A DNA stretch of 30,050 nucleotides from the IMG/VR virus record IMGVR_UViG_3300028829_004631, positions 1 to 30,050 of that record, one strand, 5' to 3'. Below the pieces are notes generated by a model. That model did not search any database and had not been told where the DNA came from. It saw only the letters and a list, made by a program, of their open reading frames with translations. The DNA comes from a virus. Within the stretch, counting starts at the first letter, position 1. Each line of letters begins with the position of its first letter. Shown piece by piece: positions 15,145 through 21,929 of this stretch. A program made the position numbers and the translations under genes.

Positions 15145-17363
15145 AGTTATACCCAAATATAAATCAAAGTCCTTTATCAAACTTAAGTGTAAGCATTGAC
15201 AATACACAAAGCACGAGCTTATTGCCTTTTTTTTATAAAGACAAATTAACTTTAGAAGTATATTTGCACGATGGCGAAGGATCTTTTCCAAATGCTTATA
15301 GCGAGGCTGAGATTAAAGTAGCATTTGGCGATACAGCTAATGGTCATACGATTTTAGAAACTTATCAATTATTGCCAAACGAAACAAAAGCAACATTTAC
15401 TTTAAATATTGATACTGCTGAAATTGAATTAATTACCCGAGAAAAATTATCAAGCACTTTAAAATTTGAAATTCAAGTTACTAAAGGAAATATAACCAAA
15501 ACGTTGTCGCAATTTGATTCAATAATACGAAATCAATTCTTAAATATTGATGCTGTTGCAGATGTTGTACCATTTGCACCAGGTCAAGTTTTGGCAATTC
15601 TTGCAGTTATTCCATCAGTACCATCAGAAGTCAGCTCAAACACTACACCAACTGCTCCAAGCAACGTAGTAACAGCGACCGGAGAAACTGTGCCTTTAGC
15701 GCCAAGCGATGTAACTTCTGCCTATGAATCCGTTCCTGAGAATCCGTCTGACTTAATTGCAGAAATAGTAACTGCTCCTTTAGCAGTCGATTGGGTTATA
15801 TCTCAAAAAGGTGCTGAACCTGTTACCGAAGTATTAGCAACTGTGCTAACATCGACAGGGCCCACTGAGGTTACTGCAATTGATCTTTCAACTATTGCAC
15901 CACGAATGGCAAGATTTAGCTCTGCTGACATTGGCACAATACCATTAGAGCCAAGTGAACTTGCAGTCGATGTATCACCTTTAAAGCCACAAGATATTGA
16001 AACAGCAAGATCACCTGCTGAAATTTCCGACTTAATAGTATATGATTATGCTAACAGGCCTGCGGGTTGGCTTGGTGGACAGCCAAGTAATATAAGATCA
16101 ATTGAGTTATTTAAAGCAGGAGGTGAAGATGGAAGTGGTAAACCTACAGAAATATATGCTGTAAAATCTTTATCACGTACACCAAACGAACCTGAGCAAT
16201 ATTTTGGAAAAGCAATAACTGAAGTTGATGCAGAGCAATTAACGCCAAGCAACCCAACTTCAGTAACTTCTTACTATAATCCTTTTACGGTCGATCAATC
16301 AATAGATCCGATAACGCCTTTCACAAAAGTTATTAATGTATATGATCCTAACTATGGCTTTTATGAAGAGTCAAAATATTCGGGAGATGCACTAATGAAC
16401 TTTTTATCTTATGGTCGATCCACCGGAGGCAGATACCTTGAGCAAGTTGCAGGCAATAATAATTACTTAGCTTATGCAAACACAGGGAACATGGATGACG
16501 ATGAGATCATTTTTATTCATGCAAGCCGAAACGACGAAAAACTATATTATGCAGGCAACATCGAAGGTTATCACACGACGGAATGGCAGAACCCTACTGA
16601 TGCAGACTTGCGAACCAATACTTTTAACACAGACTTTTCTGCATATAAAACTTTTTATAATGCTAAAATAGCAAGTGGCAAAAAGCACAATGTTTATATT
16701 TTGGCACATCAACCTTGGAATGATTACAGATTTCCGAGTCGTGATGCTAACCTCACTTTTCAAAAGCATTTAGCAAAATGCGTTTATCACGATGCAGACA
16801 GGCTTTCAGACTATGGATGTTATGCAAAAATTATTCCATACTATTGGACCTGGGCAGTACAAAGCACTTTTACTAATTTGAACCATTATGGATGGCGTAA
16901 TATAAGCGAATGGCAAACAAGCATAATGGACTACCCGACTAATACTTCGCATTCTAGTTTCGCACTTGACTCAACTTCTTATAGTCCTAGTCCTCCTCAA
17001 AAAGGTTATTGGGAATATGATTTAAGTAACGCATCATGGTTAGGCTTAGGCATTGAATGGTCCTGGGGTCTTAATGCTAATGCAAACAGAACTACAGGTT
17101 CATTTAGGCAAGAATATAGTTCTGATGGAACTGATGCAGGATACATCACAGGTTATGGATATGTTATGTCTAAAGAAAAGATGCAAGTTTTGCCACAGCT
17201 TGGTCATCCTAATCATTATGCACTTTTAGGAATAGACAAACTCTGGGTACGTTACAAGTATGTATCAAGTGATCCTAACCATGCAGATGTTGTCGGGCCT
17301 TGGGTTGAATCAGAAGGAAGAATGCCCACCAACCCATATCAATTAATTAGCAGATCAATATGA
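15141..17363 (+). CDS. Modular tail fibre or baseplate protein: adaptor domain, Pro-rich linker, unknown C-terminal domain
   Basis: A 740-aa protein. Residues 1-135 are the adaptor-like beta domain shared with the preceding protein. Residues 140-310 are a low-complexity linker with a recurring P-x-x-P-S-[DEN]-[VIL] unit (PSVPSEV, PTAPSNV, PLAPSDV, PENPSDL, PLEPSEL). Residues 310-740 are a large C-terminal domain rich in Tyr, Trp and Asn (GRSTGGRYLEQ, DDDEIIFIHASRNDEKL, VYILAHQPWNDYR, GHPNHYALLGIDKLW). The His-Pro-Asn motif near the end recalls SGNH enzymes, but no convincing Ser or Asp partner is visible. I infer a receptor-binding or polysaccharide-directed role. It is coupled to both neighbours by ATGA. 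Confidence 0.6.
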   Translation: MKLYPNINQSPLSNLSVSIDNTQSTSLLPFFYKDKLTLEVYLHDGEGSFPNAYSEAEIKVAFGDTANGHTILETYQLLPNETKATFTLNIDTAEIELITREKLSSTLKFEIQVTKGNITKTLSQFDSIIRNQFLNIDAVADVVPFAPGQVLAILAVIPSVPSEVSSNTTPTAPSNVVTATGETVPLAPSDVTSAYESVPENPSDLIAEIVTAPLAVDWVISQKGAEPVTEVLATVLTSTGPTEVTAIDLSTIAPRMARFSSADIGTIPLEPSELAVDVSPLKPQDIETARSPAEISDLIVYDYANRPAGWLGGQPSNIRSIELFKAGGEDGSGKPTEIYAVKSLSRTPNEPEQYFGKAITEVDAEQLTPSNPTSVTSYYNPFTVDQSIDPITPFTKVINVYDPNYGFYEESKYSGDALMNFLSYGRSTGGRYLEQVAGNNNYLAYANTGNMDDDEIIFIHASRNDEKLYYAGNIEGYHTTEWQNPTDADLRTNTFNTDFSAYKTFYNAKIASGKKHNVYILAHQPWNDYRFPSRDANLTFQKHLAKCVYHDADRLSDYGCYAKIIPYYWTWAVQSTFTNLNHYGWRNISEWQTSIMDYPTNTSHSSFALDSTSYSPSPPQKGYWEYDLSNASWLGLGIEWSWGLNANANRTTGSFRQEYSSDGTDAGYITGYGYVMSKEKMQVLPQLGHPNHYALLGIDKLWVRYKYVSSDPNHADVVGPWVESEGRMPTNPYQLISRSI

Positions 17364-19462
17364 ACAAAATAAAAACCGAGTTTATTGATGACTCAGCTAA
17401 CGAAGACGGATTTAAATTGTCGTCAAATGATATTAGTTACAAACCAAATGGATTTAATATTTATTCTTTCAAATATAAAAACGAAACATACACTAGAACA
17501 AATACCAATACTGCCACAGCGTACGGACAGAAGCACGGTGGTTTATTTTGGAATGGAAATTATATCCAACACGACGGGAGTCAAATAAAGCAAAAAGAAA
17601 TATATTTTGCAACTTATGTTGTCGTGCCTGACGGTAATTTTACGGGAACCTGGACGATGGATGAGTTTTTTGTTAATGCTTCAAATAATGGTCAATACAG
17701 AGCAGAGCAAATTGACTTACAAAATACCTTTTCAAATTTATGGGATGGCTTTACGCAGTCACCAATTTCTGAAATTGTACTTGATAGCCCGACCGAAACA
17801 GAAATTGGCAGAATAACAAATAGTGGCGCAAGATGGCTTGAGGCTAATACTTATCTTTTATCTAGTAATTCTATACAAAAAAATAGAACAGGCGAAACCT
17901 TTAAATTAATTTCTAAAGTTAGCAGAGGTAATCGTTTTTATAATATAAGAGCTTTTAACGACATCGGAGAAAGCAATCCCGCTGAGTATGATAAAGCATC
18001 AGTATATGACAGGCACGACGTCATTTTATATATTGGTGATGAAAATGTAATAGGCTCAGGCACAACAACTAATTTAGTTAACTATGAAGGCAAATCTGTT
18101 GACACTTTAGACCAGCAAATTCCGGAAGTATTATATCGCAACTTTGAAGACGATGGAAATGGTGGATTTACCTCAGACGGTTGGCAATTAACTGACTTTG
18201 ATAATGAAGCTAATTTTGGTGCTGAAGTAAGTATGCTTGATTATTTACAGAAAAGAAAAATTCGTGGCACATCATTGTGGAAAATGGGAATAAGCGGATC
18301 AAAGCTCGATGTTGAGTTTAGTGCAAATGGTCGCGCGATTAATTATATATCTGCAAACATTGCAACACAGGTCGATTCGCTACTAAATCAATATGTGCAA
18401 GGCAGAGTCGCAATGGCTATTATTCAAGTAGGCATGGATGATTCCGCAACTGATATAGTTGATGTAATAAAAGAAACACTAAGTCAAGTTCGCATAGCTA
18501 CTAATCGAAAGGAGTTGCCAATATTATTAACTGTAACCCAGGGCGATCAAACAGACTCGAGTTTAGTTGGTGCTTGGTTAAATGAAATAGCAAATCAAGA
18601 TGTGTTTACTCATGCAATTCAAACAAATGATTTACTTAGGGAAACTGACAATAGAACTTTAACTGATGAGTCGCTAATAACATTAGGCGAAAGATATGCT
18701 ACTTTTGCAGTACCATTGCTACAAGGCAATTTAGATGTCAGCGCTTATGAACCTGTTGTCTGGATTGATCCGACTGATTTGAATTTTCAGCAATCTGGAG
18801 AACTTTCACAAATAACAAATAAAGGAAGTGGAGTTAGGTTTAAAGCATCAACAGAGCAATTGGCAGTTAGTGGAGCTACAATAAATGACCTAAATGCCAT
18901 CGACTTTGATATATCAGATCATTATGAATATGATGACTTCCATCCATGGGGAGTAAAAAACGATATTATTGAAGAAGCAGAATTATTTTTTGTCCTTAAA
19001 AGTCAGTCAAAAGAAAAAGCAAATTTATTCTTAAGTGGTGGCTCTTGGGATGCAAATGAAAGGTTTTTAGCCCATACGCCTTGGGATGCTGGGCATATTG
19101 TTTTTGATTGTGGAATAAGAGAGACAAGAGTAACTAGTCAAAATGAATATGTCTTTGAAGATGGCGAAATAATTATTCTTGGATTAACAACTTCAAAAAC
19201 TGAAAACCTTATTCAGATGACCATAAATGGCAAAATTGTAGATTCAGTATTTGCATACGGAGGCACTTGCAAAATTGGTTCAAACTTTAAATTAAATAGC
19301 ACAAACAACACAGGTCAAAATGTAATCATGGGAGAGGCGTTAATGTTTAGTAACAATATTGGACTTGACAATCGACGCAAAATTGAAGGATATTTAAGCC
19401 ATAAATGGAACATTCCTTTGCATAATTCTCATCAGTTCGCAGACATTGCACCAACCAATTAA
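17360..19462 (+). CDS. Tail tip protein with a degenerate SASA-like domain and lectin-like domain
   Basis: A 700-aa protein. The N-terminal 215 residues contain FN3-like pieces (TEFIDDSANEDGFKL at 6-20; RFYNIRAFNDIGESNP at 192-207). Residues 218-455 match the esterase domain of the 5689-7719 protein in order: DVILYIGDENVIGSG (220-234) against its DLYLIAGQSNAHG, NFGAEVSML against NFGIEWGFA, and MGISGSKLD against AVGASSIDD. The catalytic Ser position is Glu (E228), the W-Y-Q-G-E-S-N motif is lost and the catalytic His is absent, so it should be inactive. Residues 462-700 are a Con-A/LamG-like domain ending in RRKIEGYLSHKWN, the same as in the other protein. I infer a sugar-binding role without catalysis. 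Confidence 0.68.
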   Translation: MNKIKTEFIDDSANEDGFKLSSNDISYKPNGFNIYSFKYKNETYTRTNTNTATAYGQKHGGLFWNGNYIQHDGSQIKQKEIYFATYVVVPDGNFTGTWTMDEFFVNASNNGQYRAEQIDLQNTFSNLWDGFTQSPISEIVLDSPTETEIGRITNSGARWLEANTYLLSSNSIQKNRTGETFKLISKVSRGNRFYNIRAFNDIGESNPAEYDKASVYDRHDVILYIGDENVIGSGTTTNLVNYEGKSVDTLDQQIPEVLYRNFEDDGNGGFTSDGWQLTDFDNEANFGAEVSMLDYLQKRKIRGTSLWKMGISGSKLDVEFSANGRAINYISANIATQVDSLLNQYVQGRVAMAIIQVGMDDSATDIVDVIKETLSQVRIATNRKELPILLTVTQGDQTDSSLVGAWLNEIANQDVFTHAIQTNDLLRETDNRTLTDESLITLGERYATFAVPLLQGNLDVSAYEPVVWIDPTDLNFQQSGELSQITNKGSGVRFKASTEQLAVSGATINDLNAIDFDISDHYEYDDFHPWGVKNDIIEEAELFFVLKSQSKEKANLFLSGGSWDANERFLAHTPWDAGHIVFDCGIRETRVTSQNEYVFEDGEIIILGLTTSKTENLIQMTINGKIVDSVFAYGGTCKIGSNFKLNSTNNTGQNVIMGEALMFSNNIGLDNRRKIEGYLSHKWNIPLHNSHQFADIAPTN

Positions 19463-19467
19463 ACATC

Positions 19468-19803
19468 ATGGCAGTAGTACAAATTTCCTGGAAAGACAAT
19501 TCAGACAACGAAACTTCTTTCAAAATTTATAAAGGCACAACATCACCTTTGAGTAGTTCTTCAACACAAATTGGAGTCGTATCTTTATCCGGATCAACTT
19601 GGTCAGCAACTGAGTTTTCATCTGGATCAGCACCTAGCATCACTTTAACTAGTACCAATACAGGAGATTCAGCTACTCAAAATGAAACTTTTGTTTTAAC
19701 TTACGAAGAAAGTACTTCGGGAAGTTATTATTATGCTGTTAGCGCATCGAATAGCGTAGGCGACTCAGATGTAGTTACTACGTCCTCAGCGTTAACGGTG
19801 TAA
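19468..19803 (+). CDS. Single FN3-domain protein
   Basis: A 111-aa protein that is almost exactly one fibronectin type III domain. It opens with the A/B strand pattern ISWKDNSDNETSFKIYKG and closes with the F/G pattern SYYYAVSASNSVGDSD. FN3 domains are common on tails and capsids of phages and are thought to help weak carbohydrate attachment; here that is inference. The opening strand resembles the start of the preceding protein (TEFIDDSANEDGFKL), so the two may share an origin. No enzyme motif is present. Confidence 0.7.
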   Translation: MAVVQISWKDNSDNETSFKIYKGTTSPLSSSSTQIGVVSLSGSTWSATEFSSGSAPSITLTSTNTGDSATQNETFVLTYEESTSGSYYYAVSASNSVGDSDVVTTSSALTV

Positions 19804-19810
19804 ATAGGTC

Positions 19811-19828
19811 CATGACTAAAATGTCATG
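19811..19828 (+). promoter_or_regulatory. Hairpin that buries the start codon of the next gene
   Basis: CATGAC (19811-19816) and GTCATG (19823-19828) are perfect inverted repeats with a 6-base loop TAAAAT. The 3' arm contains the ATG at 19826. A 9-codon upstream frame (ATG 19812 to TAG 19839-19841) overlaps this hairpin, so its translation could open the stem and control entry to the membrane cassette. This is an inference from structure. Confidence 0.4.
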
Positions 19829-20182
19829 GCAACGCAACTAGGAGAAAATACACAGGCAAAATTATCGCTGGCTTTTATGGCAAAAGTCATTGGGATCTGT
19901 GGCACAGCAGTGTGGGGCTATAGTGTAGTTTGGAACAAATTAAACACCGTAGAGATGTCAGTTGAAAGGGTTTCACATGAAAGCACTTTGCTTGGAGACA
20001 TGGCTGCAAGAGTTGCAAACCTTGAAAAATACGTTGATCAATCTCATAAAGATTTAGAACATCTTTTGGAAATGCAAGATGAACCAATTACAAGCGACCA
20101 TCAGCAATTTGAAAGAATACATTATTTAGAAAAAGAATTAGACATAGTACGCCAAAAGCTAGATCAAATGGAATGGAAATAA
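19826..20182 (+). CDS. Small membrane-anchored coiled-coil protein (XhlA/holin-associated type)
   Basis: A 118-aa protein with one hydrophobic segment (residues about 15-32, LAFMAKVIGICGTAVWGYSV) followed by a long acidic helical region with heptad-like Leu/Val spacing (LLGDMAARVANLEKYVDQ, then HYLEKELDIVRQKLDQM). The layout is that of small holin-accessory or lysis-associated proteins of tailed phages. It opens the cassette of five tiny membrane proteins and its start is inside the hairpin at 19811-19828. No Shine-Dalgarno sequence precedes it. The function is inferred from topology and position. Confidence 0.6.
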   Translation: MATQLGENTQAKLSLAFMAKVIGICGTAVWGYSVVWNKLNTVEMSVERVSHESTLLGDMAARVANLEKYVDQSHKDLEHLLEMQDEPITSDHQQFERIHYLEKELDIVRQKLDQMEWK

Positions 20183-20349
20183 ACCCAATAATAATTGGTC
20201 TTGGCATAACTGTTTCAATATTAGGCTTTTTTTTAAACAATGTGAAACAGCAATTAGTTGAAATAAAAACCAAAGTAGAACTGATTGAAAAGTTGCTTGA
20301 AGATCGCAGGCAAGATATAAAAAGCATTTATGATAAAATAAATAAATGA
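20173..20349 (+). CDS. 58-aa single-TM protein of the lysis or membrane cassette
   Basis: A short gene starting with ATG at 20173, 10 bp before the upstream stop, and ending in a stop that overlaps the next start (ATGA at 20346). The protein has one hydrophobic segment (PIIIGLGITVSILGFFL) and a charged C-terminal coil (VKQQLVEIKTKVELIEKLLEDRR). Tight overlaps on both sides support translation. The N-terminal TM with a C-terminal charged coil fits small phage membrane proteins of the XhlA or Rz-like kind; no specific family is recognised. Confidence 0.65.
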   Translation: MEINPIIIGLGITVSILGFFLNNVKQQLVEIKTKVELIEKLLEDRRQDIKSIYDKINK

Positions 20350-20810
20350 TTGAGATATTAACCATGTTTCTTACATCAGGAGGATCTGCAATGCTTGGTT
20401 CAGTATTGAAAGGAACATTCGGAGCAATAGCAGAAAGCAGAAGCCATAAATACGAACTAGAATTAGCCCGGGAATGTCGGAACAATGAACAAGCACTTCA
20501 ATTTCAAAAGCAAATCAACTCGGGCGAAGGTGGACTATTTACAAGAGTCACTAGAAGGCTCCTGGCGCTTATTATTATGTCTACTCTTTCTGCTGTTATT
20601 ATTCTTTCAATCCTGTTCCCAGAGGCAACGATCATTGCCCCCCAAAACATTGCAGGCGAAGGAAACATCGAAATCTTTTTCGGATTCATCACTTTTCCAA
20701 AAGAGCAAGCCACTTTGGAAATAACTACTGGAGCGCTGGCATATTATTTCGTCGTTGTCTTGGCGCCAATGGTCACAGGATTTTATTTTACGCCATCGGG
20801 TAAAGGATGA
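20346..20810 (+). CDS. Candidate holin: 154-aa membrane protein
   Basis: A protein with two or three membrane segments: a weak one at residues 4-28 containing GGSAMLGSVLKGTFGA, a strong one at about 72-92 (LLALIIMSTLSAVIILSILF) and one near the C-terminus (ITTGALAYYFVVVLAPMVTGF). Between the first two is a charged helix (SRSHKYELELARECRNNEQ). Its size and topology are those of 3-TM phage holins, and it stands in the middle of the small-membrane-protein cluster. It starts and ends in ATGA overlaps. I could not identify a matching endolysin, so the holin call is inferred. Confidence 0.5.
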   Translation: MIEILTMFLTSGGSAMLGSVLKGTFGAIAESRSHKYELELARECRNNEQALQFQKQINSGEGGLFTRVTRRLLALIIMSTLSAVIILSILFPEATIIAPQNIAGEGNIEIFFGFITFPKEQATLEITTGALAYYFVVVLAPMVTGFYFTPSGKG

Positions 20811-20887
20811 TAAACGACATTATTTGGTTTGGATGTTTTTTAATTGTAGGTTTATTTTTTTTAAGCTATATCTTTCGTGATGGATAA
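20807..20887 (+). CDS. 26-aa transmembrane peptide
   Basis: Read as ATG 20807 to TAA 20885-20887; the start overlaps the upstream stop (ATGA). The peptide is MINDIIWFGCFLIVGLFFL and then SYIFRDG: one hydrophobic helix with an acidic residue before it and R-D at the end. It is short, so it could be chance, but its position between two coupled genes and 8-bp overlap with the next one support translation. Confidence 0.4.
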   Translation: MINDIIWFGCFLIVGLFFLSYIFRDG

Positions 20888-21032
20888 AACGCCACTAATA
20901 TCAACTGCTGGATTTGGAACTTCGTGGGCAATCTCACAAGTTAACGATCACGTAGGTTTATCTATTGGTGTTATGACTTTAGTTTATATAACTTTAAAAG
21001 TCATTTACCTTGTTAAAAACAAAGGCAAATAA
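20880..21032 (+). CDS. 50-aa membrane protein, possible second holin-like protein
   Basis: ATG at 20880, stop TAA at 21030-21032. The protein reads MDKTPLISTAGFGTSWAISQ, then VNDHVGLSIGVMTLVYITLK, then VIYLVKNKGK. It has a hydrophobic segment (about 24-45) and a basic C-terminal tail, the topology of small holins and antiholins, and it closes the cassette. An 8-bp overlap with the preceding peptide suggests coupling. The exact role in lysis is not shown by the sequence. Confidence 0.55.
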   Translation: MDKTPLISTAGFGTSWAISQVNDHVGLSIGVMTLVYITLKVIYLVKNKGK

Positions 21033-21082
21033 GTTTGATTTTTAAAAAACTTTAAAAAAGAGAAAAAAATTTTCACTTTTTG

Positions 21083-21111
21083 TTGACATGGGAATGTAAC
21101 GCATTTAATGT
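21083..21111 (+). promoter_or_regulatory. Strong sigma70-type promoter of the early operon
   Basis: TTGACA (21083-21088), a 17-base spacer, then TAATGT (21106-21111, four of six matches to TATAAT). It lies in the 130-bp gap between the membrane cassette and the first early gene at 21163. It is the only clear consensus promoter I found in the window. It resembles a housekeeping sigma70 promoter rather than the TTTG/TAnnTTTG pattern of Bacteroidota. Confidence 0.65.
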
Positions 21112-21115
21112 TACA
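21095..21115. promoter_or_regulatory. Dyad operator overlapping the -10 box
   Basis: TGTAAC (21095-21100) and GTTACA (21110-21115) are perfect 6-bp inverted repeats with a 9-base centre, so the whole element spans the spacer end and -10 box. This is the classic position for a repressor site. Nothing in the window is an obvious CI-like repressor, so the ligand is unknown; the 86-aa winged-helix protein at 23305 is a candidate. Confidence 0.5.
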
Positions 21116-21141
21116 AATATAAGCGACACATTGCTTATCAC

Positions 21142-21160
21142 AAAAACCTAAAAAATAAAA
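21142..21160 (+). repeat. A-rich leader repeat, copy 1
   Basis: Copy 1 of a leader with core AAAAACCTAAAAA, lying 2 bp before the ATG at 21163. Three further copies precede the genes at 21395, 22158 and 23305. It replaces a Shine-Dalgarno sequence in these genes and is likely an A-rich translation initiation element. Confidence 0.5.
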
Positions 21161-21162
21161 TT

Positions 21163-21381
21163 ATGACATTCGAACAAGTAAAAGAAAAAATATGGATACA
21201 ACTATATCGTTATGCAGACCAAATAATGAGAGCAAGAGTGTGTTGTGATGTACGTAAGATAGCAGAAGAAAATGGAGACACTATCAAAAGCTTTCGAGAG
21301 GCTTATGACTACGCATATAAAGACAATGATGTTCGCTATTACTTTGAGACTCAATTGCATTTGGAATTACCTAACAATTAA
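21163..21381 (+). CDS. Early protein of unknown function (72 aa)
   Basis: The first gene of the early operon, starting 52 bp downstream of the -10 box. The protein is helical and charged (MTFEQVKEKIWIQLYRYADQ, then a C-C pair in ARVCCDVRKIAEENG, then an acidic-aromatic region ending LELPNN). No family is recognised. The two adjacent cysteines at residues 27-28 are a visible feature but no metal motif is complete. It carries the A-rich leader, not a Shine-Dalgarno sequence. As the first product of an early operon it may act on the host, but this is inferred only from its place. Confidence 0.7.
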   Translation: MTFEQVKEKIWIQLYRYADQIMRARVCCDVRKIAEENGDTIKSFREAYDYAYKDNDVRYYFETQLHLELPNN

Positions 21382-21403
21382 AAAAACCTAAAAAATGAAA
21401 ATT
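21380..21403 (+). repeat. A-rich leader repeat, copy 2 (identical to 23290-23313)
   Basis: A 24-base block around the ATG at 21395 that is exactly the same as 23290-23313 around the ATG at 23305. The core is AAAAAACCTAAAAA, directly followed by TGAAAATT. The match includes the first bases of the coding sequence (both begin M-K-I). Confidence 0.6.
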
Positions 21404-21637
21404 AAAGAAGAAACAAAAATTGATGAAAAAATTATGCTATGGACATTGCGTGGCATACTTTCAACTAATCGATGGGAAGAAATTGATTGGCTCGTTAATT
21501 TGCATGATGAATGCAAGCAATATCCACATGAAGATGAAGATGGTTTAAAAGATCTCATGTTCGAATCTGTCGAGAAAGCAGATCCATTTATTCGCAATCA
21601 AGTTTGGCAGGCAATCATGGAGAATATAAACGCATGA
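21395..21637 (+). CDS. Early acidic protein of unknown function (80 aa)
   Basis: An 80-aa acidic helical protein (MKIKEETKIDEKIMLWTLRG, then EEIDWLVNLHDECKQ, then FIRNQVWQAIMENINA). It follows the leader repeat and ends in an ATGA overlap with the next gene. No domain was recognised. Small acidic early proteins can mimic DNA or bind host factors, but that is a general idea and not shown here. Confidence 0.7.
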   Translation: MKIKEETKIDEKIMLWTLRGILSTNRWEEIDWLVNLHDECKQYPHEDEDGLKDLMFESVEKADPFIRNQVWQAIMENINA

Positions 21638-21831
21638 GACAAGCACATCGTACATACACACACATCTGCAACAAAAGAGAGTTAAATTCTAAGGTATCCT
21701 ATTGGGAAAACCAAAAGCGAAAAGCAGAAAAGCAATTACAAAAGTTGCAAGCAGAAATTAAGGAATTAGAGAAAGAAGTAGAGTGGTTTGAAAGAATGGA
21801 CACAATGTCGCCAAATGGAAAAATATCATGA
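21634..21831 (+). CDS. Small coiled-coil protein (65 aa)
   Basis: The start ATG at 21634 overlaps the preceding stop (ATGA) and is preferred over an in-frame ATG at 21604 that would overlap by 34 bp. GGAG lies upstream at a long 12-base spacing. The protein is dominated by a coiled coil: SYWENQKRKAEKQLQKLQAE, then IKELEKEVEWFERMD. The function is unknown; it may bridge other small early proteins. Its stop overlaps the ATG at 21828. Confidence 0.65.
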   Translation: MRQAHRTYTHICNKRELNSKVSYWENQKRKAEKQLQKLQAEIKELEKEVEWFERMDTMSPNGKIS

Positions 21832-21929
21832 TTATGCACTACGAAATCAGCATTATAATTTTAACGCCTCATGTTTTAATATGCGCCTGGATCGCAATAA
21901 ATTTATTATTTCAAAAACAGGTGTCATGA
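21828..21929 (+). CDS. 33-aa hydrophobic peptide coupled on both sides
   Basis: ATG 21828 overlaps the upstream stop (ATGA) and its own TGA (21927-21929) overlaps the ATG at 21926 of the next gene. The peptide is MIMHYEISIIILTPHVLICA followed by WIAINLLFQKQVS, one long hydrophobic segment with few charges. A longer frame (21788-22153) covers this DNA, but ending the upstream gene and starting the downstream one at ATGA sites on each side of this frame is more economical. I therefore call it a likely membrane peptide. Confidence 0.45.
   Translation: MIMHYEISIIILTPHVLICAWIAINLLFQKQVS

Noticed and set aside
21033-21075. A/T-rich run after the membrane cassette as a terminator
   Set aside because: It can form only weak A-T pairs with no G-C stem and lacks a clear T-tract after a stable hairpin.
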